Of a stretch of DNA of 64,000 nucleotides, positions 51,847 through 61,222 are shown one piece after another; the first letter of the stretch is position 1, and every line of letters starts with the position of its first letter. The stretch comes from Adiantum capillus-veneris. Lineage: Eukaryota > Streptophyta > Polypodiopsida > Polypodiales > Pteridaceae. The stretch covers positions 58,026,768 to 58,090,767 of the forward strand of contig CM043944.1 in assembly GCA_014529385.2 (NCBI GenBank), read 5' to 3'. The notes under the pieces were generated by a model. The model ran no database searches. It saw only the letters and a program-made list of their open reading frames with translations, and was not told the origin of the DNA. The position numbers were made by a program, and so were the translations under genes.

Positions 51847-53400
51847 TCTACTTTGCTAGTAGGGTCATGAATTCTTTTGAGAGGGGCTACATAGAGGCAG
51901 AATTCATGATGCTTGCTCTCATGTTTGCAGTGAAAAAATTTAGATCCTACTTGCTACCAAAACCATTTTTAATTCTCATTGCAGAAAATTTGATTCCCTT
52001 GGGTGTCATCTCAAATGAATCTTAGTACTAGAATCTCATAGTGGGTTACGACTCATGAGACTGCAAGATTTTCAATACTCTTTAAACATAGAAGATAGTG
52101 TGCGTGTCCAATTGGCAAGGATTCTCACTTATAGAGTGCATATTAAGGTGCCTGAAGTAAAGACCCTATCAATGCCACCACCTAAAAGTATCCCTAATGC
52201 CTTTACCTTGTTCTTTGATGGAGATTTTTGACAATCCATAGGTAAAACAGGGGGAGGGTTGGTGTTGCTCAACCCAAATGGAGAGGTGGTCATGAAAGAG
52301 AAGGTCAATATACCAGGTTCAACAATCAATAATGAAGTGGAGTACAACATTTTACTCCATGGTTTGAAGATGTGCATTAGTCAAGGGATACAACATCTCA
52401 AGGTAAAGGGGGGTGCACTTCTCATTGTGAAGCAAATTTTAAGCTTTTTGGCATGCAAGAATGAAAGGCTAAGGACAAAATTTCATACTATCCATAGGTT
52501 TTTCAATCAATTTGAAGAGGTACAAATGTATCTTATTCCTAGGAAACAAAATGAGGATGATAATTTATTTGCTCAACAAGCGGTCACATGTGTTGAGAAG
52601 GAAGTGTAGGTCATCATGGTGGCAAAAATGTCAAGAAATTGAGGTACCAGAAGGGAATGGAGTCATTGGCTCCCATTATTGACTAAATTTGGAAGGTGAG
52701 TTTCCACAAAGCTTCACAAAGGCTCAGAAGAGGAGGCTTATAAAGAAGGCAAGTGTGTATCTCTTCTTAGAAGGATCTCTCTACCAAAGAGAAAAGGATC
52801 AAGTGTGCAAAATAGTACCAACAATTGAAAAAATTCTAGCCATTCTAGAAATTTTGCATGAGGAAACATGTGGTGGTCATTTTGCCCAAGAGTTAACTGT
52901 GAAGATTTTTCTTGCAAGGTATATTTGGCAAGCTTGCTTATGAATATTCAATGTTGGTGTAGAAGCTTTCACAATTGCCACATAAATGGAAATAGAAGGT
53001 TGGTGCATTGTCCAAGGTAAATAATGCTCGCAAATGGACCCTTTAAAAAGTGGCACATTGATGCTATGGGTCCACTGCCTAGAACAAAAAAATGGTATGC
53101 TCTACATTCTAGTGGTTTTAGACTACATGACTAGGTGGGTAGAGGCTTAAAGTGTGGCAACGGTAAATGGGAAAGCAATGAGCATTTTTCCCACACCCAC
53201 ATTTTTTTGTAGATTTGTCACACCTTCAGAGATTGTTTATGATAATGGTCAAGGGCTCAAAAAGGGCTTGCTTACATAAGTTTGTGAAGAGCTCCACATT
53301 CAACATCATCACAACACACCCTACTACCAATGGTCAAATGATTTGGTAGAGAAAGCTAATGGAATTATTGCAGGTATCATTAATTGAGCTTGTTTGAGAA
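51847..53400 (+). pseudogene. Relic gypsy pol (RNase H, archaeal-type RNase H, integrase)
   Basis: Heavily decayed plus-strand pol of the gypsy1 type. It has YFASRVMNSFERGYIEAE and LPKPFLILIAEN (RNase H), then LFFDGDF, NNEVEYNILLHGLK and KGGALLIVKQIL (second RNase H). It ends with CGGHFAQELT, LDYMTRW, SEIVYDNGQGLKKG and NTPYYQWSNDLVEKANG (integrase). It starts abruptly inside RNase H at the transposase junction, so it is 5'-truncated or its left part is deleted. Many stops and shifts. Confidence 0.85.
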
Positions 53401-53589
53401 AGTGTTGAGTGTGTTTTCATTGCCAAATTCTTGACCATTGGAAGAGGGTATTGTGGTGAGAGGTCTTTCACACCCTAAGACAATGTGTGTGTGCTGGCAA
53501 TGTTTAACATTGGTTTAGTTTTATGCAAGCTCCGTGATAGCATCATGACAAACGACGTTACTTTGCTCTATTAATCCTTTTTCTCTACA

Positions 53590-53852
53590 TCATCCTTGCT
53601 TCGCTTGGTGCGTGTCTTTGTTTGAGATTGTTTGTGTTTGTTTTTGTTGTGCCTCTTTTGGCCGTGAAAAAACCCTCTCGCGTCCTAGCTCCCATCCCAT
53701 AACTAGGTGGTGCCCTTTTATTGTTTGGGTTTGGTTGTGGATTTGTTGTTGTGTTTTGTGCTTGTGGTTGCCCCAGTCCCAATTGAGCAGCACGGGAACC
53801 TTGAGGAGTGTGTAGAGGTCGCTTCCCTTATTGCCAATCCCAGACCGCCTCA
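53590..53852 (+). repeat. Relic gypsy LTR, right end
   Basis: It shares ACTAGGTGGTGCCCTT and GTGTAGAGG with the end of the gypsy1 LTR and ends ...CCGCCTCA before a PBS-like sequence. The left end could not be placed. Between 53400 and here no other feature is recognisable. Confidence 0.6.
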
Positions 53853-53856
53853 TATT

Positions 53857-53875
53857 TGGTGCCCCCATTGAGGAG
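53857..53875 (+). other. Relic gypsy primer-binding site
   Basis: TGGTGCCCCCATTGAGGAG, one base different from gypsy1's PBS, four bases after the LTR end. Confidence 0.7.
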
Positions 53876-53929
53876 GGCTTGTGTATGTTGTTGTGAATAA
53901 TCATCCTTTAGAGTAATCAAGTAGCTTGA

Positions 53930-54145
53930 ATGAATCAAAAAAATATGTATGAACCCTTTATCCCCATTGCAAGGCAAAAGGTACAGATCATTGTTAGTAC
54001 TAAGCTGCAATTTCACCGTGTAATAATTTGTAGAATTTTAGGTCCTCATAGGTTAGCTAAAATAAACACATCAGCTAATCCTTTTATTTTTCCTCTCATT
54101 AGGTACAATTTCAGTTTGGATGTTCATATTTTTGTTCTATTTTAA
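53930..54145 (+). CDS. Type-B leader small ORF in a relic gypsy (71 codons)
   Basis: An intact ATG-to-TAA frame closely like 23856-24068: MYEPFIPIARQKVQIIVSTK, LGPHRLAKIN, SANPFIFPLIRYNF and a final FVLF. It is the first of two leader ORFs here, with the decayed type-A copy following 21 bases later. That is the reverse of the gypsy1 order. It remains open although the downstream gag is a fragment. Function unknown. Confidence 0.6.
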   Translation: MNQKNMYEPFIPIARQKVQIIVSTKLQFHRVIICRILGPHRLAKINTSANPFIFPLIRYNFSLDVHIFVLF

Positions 54146-54166
54146 GCAATAGTCTATGCATAGATC

Positions 54167-54384
54167 ATGGATAATGGAACAAGAATAGAGATTTTTCCTT
54201 TTCATTTACACCACGTATTAGGATAAACATTTAAGCTAGTAGGAAGATCCAGTTTCAACAATGTATGGTGTTCTTGCTTGGTGCTCAAAGAGTAGAAGAA
54301 ATTCTTGCATCACAAAACCTTGTCATCCTACCTCTTGTTGACTATCACACATCCTTTGACGTGCATGTCTTCATTTTGTTCTAG
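54167..54384 (+). pseudogene. Decayed type-A leader small ORF in a relic gypsy
   Basis: It begins ATG near 54167 (MDNGTR...PFHL, compare MDDQNG...PFHL in the copy at 32519-32761), then shifts frame. It continues with an in-frame TAA, SRKIQFQQCMVFLLG, EILASQ and SFDVHVFILF, ending at TAG. One frameshift and one stop separate it from an intact type-A ORF. Confidence 0.6.
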
Positions 54385-54488
54385 AGCAAATAGCAATCTA
54401 GCTAAACATTGTGTGTGAATCTTTCAAAGAAAAAAATAGAAGAGAGAAGACATGTCTTGAAATTGTTTCAATGGAGGCCCAATGCAAA

Positions 54489-54570
54489 ATGTCAAGATAT
54501 CCTCTCTTTTTTGAAGATCATGGCGAGAATGCTGAGAATGTCTTGCTGCTAGATGTTCAAAATGTGTTCC
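54489..54570 (+). pseudogene. Start of a relic gypsy gag
   Basis: ATG with YPLFFEDHGENAENVLLLDV matches the start of gypsy1 gag (FPNFFGRSGENAGDFLDNL). It loses similarity after about 27 codons. The rest of this element is absent or unrecognisable. Confidence 0.6.
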
Positions 54571-55774
54571 AACACGGATCGTGATCCATATTTGACCTGC
54601 GAGACTTTGACCTAGTGCCTATAGACACTGGTGAAGTTTCATCAAATTTGGTGCTCAAGTTATGCTCATTTTTCATTTTATGGTCAAGTTTGCGTTATTT
54701 TGACTTTTTGACACTTTTTGAATCAGTTTTTGACACTTTTTGGACCCTACACAATTGACTCTTTGTTAGTAGGATGCCTCAAAGAAAGGTTCAGAAAGAA
54801 TGGGAGGTTGCACCTTACAAGATTATAGACATCTCATCCAACGAGAAGGCTCATGTGACGGATTAGGAGCTGGCATAAATTCCTTGACACATCTTTATTG
54901 AGAAATTTCAAGCTGGAGACGACACCAAAGTCAAAGCCAAAATCTTCTCTAAAGAGTTATGGACCTTACATTAGAAGTGGGAAGTACTGGAGAGTACAAG
55001 GTGCCTCGAGCTAGATAGCCTTTTTTGGCTACCTACTTGTGGCACAAATTTCTAAAGAGCCCACAAATAGATGAGCTTCATCCAATACAATGGACAAGCC
55101 ACCCTTACAGATAAAGATGGGGCATTAGTCAGAGTAAAGCTCATTGATGAGCTTATCAACCAACATATCCACCTACCTGCTGGAGTCACAATCTCCTCTA
55201 TAGGACAAAATCTATTGACAATGACAAAGCATTTGTAAAGCAGCAGAGGCACATTTAGTGCCTTGCCTCAAAATTGACAATAAGGAATAGAGCCACGGAG
55301 CAATGTCGTTCAAGGCTACTACGATGCCATCCTAAAACCCTGCTCACTGCTTGCGGTGTTTCAGAGAGCCAACCGATTGTATACAGACTACCACAGATCG
55401 TTATTTTTATAAACCAAAAGAAAAAAGATTTTGATTAATATGTCTCCTATTGAAGCTAGGGTTCTCACATAGTGTGCTGATTCACTACGGCTAGTCACAC
55501 CCTCATCCACACCCTCGGTGATCGGCCATAGTAGGCTATTAACCTTGAATAGAAACTTCCAAATTTGCAGCATCTTGGCAAGCTTTTTCTCAACGTTTAA
55601 AAGGGACCATTTGAACAACATTTAACAAAAAAAAGGGGACATCTTAAGACTTTCTTGTCAAGGCAAACAACAGTTTTTCATATGCATGTGCAGAAGACAA
55701 TACTAAGGATTTCTAAAGCAAATTTGCATCATCTCAAAAGCAGCCAATATTATTGAGCGAGGGGTTACTTCAAC
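54571..55774. other. Unassigned sequence
   Basis: Short frames only, such as MPQRKVQKEWEVAPYKIIDI at about 54777 and MSFIQYNGQATLTDKDG at about 55070, broken by stops. They have protein-like composition but match no family I recognise. No 5' LTR or initiator-Met PBS for the following copia gag was found. Confidence 0.4.
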
Positions 55775-56568
55775 ATGGCATCGAAAATTGACAAGTTTAA
55801 CGAATTCGGCTTCCACACCTGGCACATCAAAGTGAAGGATATCTAATGCGCAAGAATCTGTGGAGCGTCATCAAGCCGCTATTAACTGACAAAGGAGGCA
55901 CATTTGCTGCAGGTGCCAGAGTGTTATCTGCCTAGCAACAATGCAAGGATGAACAAGCATTAGGTCTTATTTTGACATCTCTCGAAGATGATTTTATTCA
56001 TTATCTGGATGACATGCAATCTGCAAATGCTGCTTGGATGGAACTAGAGAAAGTGTTTGGTCCTAAAGACAAACATTCCAAAATGAGCCTTTAAATGTAG
56101 TTGTATTCTCTTTCAATGCGTGAAGATGAAAATATTGTAGCTTTAGCTAACAGACTAAAAAGCATCCGCACTCAGCTAATTTATGTTGAGGCTCCTGTCC
56201 CAGATGAAAATCTTATAGCCGTTTTTTTTTATAGCCTACCTGCAGAATTTTGTCAAATTGTAACTATTTTAAAGGAGAAGGATCCGGTGCCTTCTTTGGA
56301 TGGTATTGTTAATTCATTGCAAAAGAAGAGAAACGAGTACCACGTATCGATTCTTTTGTACCGACTGCATATGTAGCTCGTGGTTTCACTTCGACTGCAA
56401 ATTCAACCAGGACTACAACTTCAACCAGGCCAACTACCAGCACTAGGCCTTGTGCCATATGTGGACCCAACAAATTATCAAACCAAGGATTGTTTTAGCA
56501 AAAATCCTTGCATCCACTGTGGAAAGCCCAATCATCCTTCGGATAAGTGCTTTAAGAAGAATAAGTGA
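55775..56568 (+). pseudogene. Copia gag without pol (gag-only element)
   Basis: The ATG at 55775 opens a UBN2-type copia gag (MASKIDKFNEFGFHTWHIKV, DDFIHYLDDMQSANAAWMEL). It continues with MREDENIVALANRLKSI, LPAEFCQIVTILKEKDP and, after a frameshift near 56376, two zinc modules. The second is a full CCHC (CIHCGKPNHPSDKC), and the first has Tyr in place of His. It stops at 56566-56568. Stops lie near 55935 and 56095. No protease, integrase or RT follows. A PPT and LTR start come 335 bp later, so this is a gag-only (TR-GAG-like) copia derivative or a large internal deletion. Confidence 0.75.
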
Positions 56569-56900
56569 CGGATCAACAAGGTTGAAGGTGATGAAGATGG
56601 TGAAGCACCAATGCTTCTCGTATAAAGTGATGTCCTGTAGTTTTCAGTTTGTTTTTATGTTGCCTTTTTATGTCAGCCATTTGTCAATAATTGTACGGGT
56701 TATAGACACTACCACACATTAGTGGTAAGACCACCCTTTTATGTTTGGTTCTGAGTTCTAGATTGTCTCACACTGATAGTTGTTTGAGAGAAGTGTACGC
56801 ACACCTATGTTATTTTCAATGGGGGGGCACTTCTACTCATAGTTTCAAGTGATTGAACTCTGCCATGGTCTGCCTCAAGTCCATTCTCAGTGGTTTGGGC

Positions 56901-56913
56901 TTGAGGGGGGGTT
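56901..56913 (+). other. Copia polypurine tract
   Basis: TTGAGGGGGGGTT immediately before TGTCGAGTCACATGCCC, a typical copia PPT and LTR junction. Confidence 0.8.
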
Positions 56914-57080
56914 TGTCGAGTCACATGCCCAAAAGGAACACCTCTTCATACATGCAGAGGTTTAGTGGAGATTGCATGAGTTGAGGAATGTTGATATCAC
57001 TCCAAGGTTATATATATGTAAAGACATATTAATACAAAAGGTATGCAGTATTTTTTGGCATGCAGTATCGACTCTCTCTC

Positions 57081-57175
<95 letters not shown>

Positions 57176-57180
57176 CTCTA
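56914..57180 (+). repeat. Start of the copia 3' LTR, right end unresolved
   Basis: It begins TGTCGAGTCACATG, contains TATATATATGT (a possible TATA element at about 57009) and runs into a CT microsatellite. The matching 5' LTR was not found in the window. Confidence 0.55.
57070..57171. repeat. Long (CT)n microsatellite
   Basis: About 100 bp of nearly pure CT. Open frames on both strands across it are low-complexity artefacts. Confidence 0.97.
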
Positions 57181-57691
57181 CAAGCCTGCTCATCATGGGT
57201 TCTGCACGCCGCCATCCTCCCTAAACCGCCCACACCATCAATATACACAAAGCAAGTCCGCCCAAGGGGAAAGACGGCCACCCAAGGGGGTGTGGCCACC
57301 CAATAATATGTGAAAGGAAGGGAAATTAAGGAAAGCATGACAAAGTGGCAGCAGAGGGCAACGTTGCAGGGGAAAGACAGGCTCACACAGGCTGGGTGGA
57401 AGCTCGAGTGAGTGCGAAGAAGAAGGGAAAAAGCCTCAGCACCTCATGACATCACTATTTGGCCTCGCCATCGCCAGGTTTGAAGCAGCTCCATCCATTA
57501 GCTACCACGTCATCAAGATGCTTCCCACCTAGCAATGACGGAACAGTCGTTGCTTAGGGGGAAGTGGCCTACTTTAAGAAAGTAGATGGTTATTGCAAAA
57601 GAAGGGGGATATTGCATGAAAGAGAGCTTTGATGCAAGGAAAAGACGAGGAGAAGGAGGCGAGCTTGGGGGAGATCAAAGGCATAGGAATA

Positions 57692-57696
<5 letters not shown>

Positions 57697-57749
<53 letters not shown>

Positions 57750-57796
57750 CTCCTCCTCAAGAGGAAAAAGACTCGCAGGAAATCTGTCTCTCTCTT

Positions 57797-57836
<40 letters not shown>
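57697..57836. repeat. Two (CT)n microsatellites
   Basis: Pure CT runs at about 57697-57746 and 57800-57834, with CTCTCTCTCG-type remnants continuing to about 58077. Frames here translate to Ser-Leu or Glu-Arg repeats and are not genes. Confidence 0.95.
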
Positions 57837-57837
<1 letters not shown>

Positions 57838-58085
57838 CATGGAGGCAAGGGGCTTTCTCTCTCGAAGGAGGAGTTGGTTGTGGCACGAGAAGGAGCGAAG
57901 GTAGAGAAGAGCATGAGGTAAGGACAAAGATGAGATGGGATTTAGCAAAGGAGGAGAGAACTCTCTCTCGTGTGCATGAGCAAGAGGAGGCCGCTCTTTC
58001 TCTCTCGGCCCTTGAGAAACTTGAAGACAATCTCTCTCGCTCTCGTCTTGAAGAAAAAGGCAGAAATCTCTCTCGCTCTTGACCT

Positions 58086-60081
58086 TGGTGAAGCAAGTGA
58101 GAGCGGATTTTTTGAGATGGGGCTCAACTCAAAGCTCCCACCAGACAACCACTCCGTGAGACCCTACACACGCATATTTCTTAGGGGCACCACCCTCTTT
58201 TATGGAGAAAGAAGGAAACCAAAACAAACCATATACAACACACACACACACACACCTTCCTTATGTGCTTCAACACAAAATGCCCTTCAACCATTCAACA
58301 CACACTCCTTAAGCAATCCCTTTGAACACTGCACAAACTCACATGCAAAGATTGACCTTCACCATATTAGTGCTCATATACTTCTAAGAAAATCAAGCAC
58401 AAAACCTCAAAACTCAAAACACCATAATGCACAAATACTTGACAACTCCTTTCCTTTCCCAAAAGAAGAGACTACTTACACACATAAGACGGCATGCATA
58501 GAGAGCTCTTCTCCATCTATGCAGCCCCAAGACTTACTTACACACAACATAAGGAGAGAAGCCAAGCAAATAGACACCATGGTGCACAAAAAACTTTCTC
58601 AAACAAACAAGCAACCCAATGAGCACAAAATATGAGAAGCTGCCAAGATAGGCTTACCAATTTTACATGCGTTCAGAGCAAAAGTGTGACGACAACACCC
58701 CAATTGCAACAATTTGTTGATCAAACCAAGAGATAGATCATTGAACTTGATATCCATGCTCTCATATAGAATCTACAATCCTTATTTAGGGATGAGTATA
58801 GTAAGAGAAATGTTTGCAAGAGAATGGTAGCAATAGCATATTGATGCTCTCTCTATGGTGCCGCTTATGATAGCGAGCTTAGGAAATGGATAGGGAGACA
58901 AGAGGAGAGAGAGATTAGGGCTTCCCTAACCTTAGAGGAGCTTATTTGCAGCAATGGAGTAGGTGTGTGTGTTTTTGTGCTTGCCAAAGGGCCTTTTTAT
59001 AGCTGTACAAGACCTTGGGTTAGGTTAAACTTGACTAGGGTAGGTAATTAACCATAGTTAGGTTCCCTTTTGACCATTCCTTCAATTATGCAAATAAGGG
59101 ACTTATTTTTTCATTAAAAATATCCTTTTAGGTCGTGGAGGCTCCATAAGGGATGATAATGTATGTGGGCCCCACCATGATGTCCCTCCAGTGGCTCCTA
59201 CAGAGTGTCCCCATCCTGTTTGTTGTGTCTCTGGAAGCATCTTGAGCCGACCCCTCCACATGCAAGTGGTTTTTAACTCCCCATTGGTATTTTAGAATGT
59301 TGGAGAAGTCAAGAAAACTTTTCACCTTTGTGGTTTACCTGATTGTAACTTTGACTTGCAGTAACAGTGTCCGCAGCACCTTGTTTTCACCATAACTTTC
59401 AGCCTGTTACTCAGAATTGGGTGCTGTAAAAGGCAAAGTTGACCTCCTCAAAGTGTTTAAGCTGATTTTGGAGTGTTCCTCAAGTATACCCACGAGCTAA
59501 GGCGTTCAAGATACATCCAAAACACCTTTTGAACCAAGTCTCCTTGTAGGGGGCCCTTTAGCATGCATCCAAGGTGTAGCATGCTTTTTTCAAAAGGGAA
59601 TCCACCTTAAACAAATGAGGTAGACTCCAATAAAGTTTGATTTATTGGGGATATACATTATATTTAAGATTTGTTGACCAAAACAAGTAAATGATCCAAG
59701 ACTTGGGTCACATAGTGGTGGGGAAGGGAAGGCCTACAAGGTTAACCCTACCCTTGAGAGAAGATGGGTAAGATAAGTGCCCATAAATTATTTATTTACA
59801 AATTATGGGATGTAGATAGCTATTTAAATTAGTAAAGGTAATTAGTTAAAAGAATGTGCGATAAAAAACTAGGAGAGTAGAATTAAGTTTACTATTTACA
59901 TTTAGCATGAAGAGAGAAATATGATGTAAATGCATAAAGATCTAAGAAGGGTAAGGTGTTTGTATGGAAAAATGCTATTACGGAAAGAGAGAATGAACAC
60001 TAGGTTAAAACTTTGATAAAAAATATATACATTTGAGTAGAAATGTAGTGCAATTGCAAGGTTACCATTTAACGCTACTCA
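58086..60081 (-). repeat. Putative 3' LTR of gypsy3
   Basis: On the minus strand it starts TGAGTAGCG right after the PPT. The proposed end (…TTGCTTCACCA) is chosen because GGTGGTGCCCCTAAGAA upstream of it resembles the end region of the gypsy1 LTR. The partner LTR is outside the window, so the borders are tentative. Confidence 0.45.
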
Positions 60082-60100
60082 TATTAGCCCTCCCCCTTCA
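60082..60100 (-). other. Gypsy3 polypurine tract
   Basis: The minus strand reads TGAAGGGGGAGGGCTAATA before TGAGTAG, parallel to TTTGGGGGGGCTA before TGATCC in gypsy1. Confidence 0.75.
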
Positions 60101-60137
60101 TCTAAGATCATTCATGCTCCTAGATGAAACAAAAGAG

Positions 60138-60238
60138 TTTTTTCTTTCTTCTTCTTTTTTTTTCTTTTTTTTCGTTTCTTACTTTTTTTTTCTTTTTTTT
60201 TCTTTTTTTCTTATTTTTTCTAAAAAAAAGGAGGAGTG
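60138..60238. repeat. Homopurine/homopyrimidine tract
   Basis: About 100 bp of T-runs with scattered C on the plus strand (A and G on the coding strand), between the gypsy3 pol stop and its PPT. Confidence 0.9.
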
Positions 60239-60279
60239 ATATACACTCTTTTACTCCATTAGACCTGCTTTTCATTACC

Positions 60280-61222
60280 TCAATCCCATAAATAGGAGAT
60301 GGGAGGGTTGCCTTGGGTATGTTGAGATTCCAAGGCTGGTTCTTCTTTGCACATCAAAGCTTTAAAAATAGGTGGAGCATTTGCCAAGCCGAAGGGAGCC
60401 ATGCCAATTTGGAGCTTAGACGATGTAGGTAGATGACTTCCTATCAACGGATTGATACATTGAAAGTAGGGCTTTAATCTCCATCCATTGACTCTGGTCT
60501 TGTGGAGTTTTCCTGATAAATCTGCTAATCTATAACTACCATTCCCAAACTTTGTTTTTATCATGAAAGGTCCCTCCCATCTTTGCAAAAACTTTTTGTC
60601 AAGTCGAGTATCAAGTCGGTTATCATAGCGAAGAACCAACATACCTTCCTTCAATCCTTTCCCCTTGAGCTTCTTGTTGATTTTGTCCCTTTGGCTTGTG
60701 GCTTGGGCAATGTAATAGTCGATGGACTCTTCTCTATCAAGTTCAAGTCGTTGAAGATCTAAATTTCTTTCCTGCAAAGCTTCTTTTGGCTTCTTTGCTC
60801 CCCGTGAGAGAATGCGTAGGCTTGCAATCTCCACCTCAATAGGAAGGAGTGCCTCCTGTCCATATACCAAATGAAAAGGAGTGAATTGAGTGGATACCTT
60901 GAAAGATGTTCTGTATGCCCATAGAGCTGCAGTCAAATGGCGATCCCAGTCGTTTGGTCTATCTGCAACCTGCTTAGAAATGATTTTACATATCATTCCA
61001 TTCACCTTTTCAACCAACCCATTGCACTGAGGGTAGTAAGGTGTAGAATGCAAATGTTTGACTTTTAACTTTGTCAAAAGATTATCTAGGAGCTCTGGTC
61101 TAAACCCTGGACCACGATCTGACAAAATCTCTAATGGTGTGCCGAATCTACTGCATATGTGATCAAAGATAAATTTTGATACCTCCTCGGCTGTAATTCG
61201 TGTTGCACTTGCTGCCTCCGCC
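60280..61222 (-). pseudogene. Gypsy3 pol, integrase core and C-terminal module
   Basis: After a one-base deletion at about 61219-61222 (in the codons following YMTRW) the integrase continues here: ITAEEVSKFIFDHIC, EILSDRGPGFRPELL (second catalytic Asp), TPYYPQCNGLVEKVNG (Glu) and WAYRTSFKVSTQFTPFHLVY. A GPF module follows (RWEGPFMIKTKFGNGSYRL), then a tail to the stop at 60280. Intact apart from the frameshift. Confidence 0.92.

Noticed and set aside
57043-57921. Frames on both strands encoding Ser-Leu or Arg-Glu repeats
   Set aside because: Translations of CT microsatellites, with no other support.
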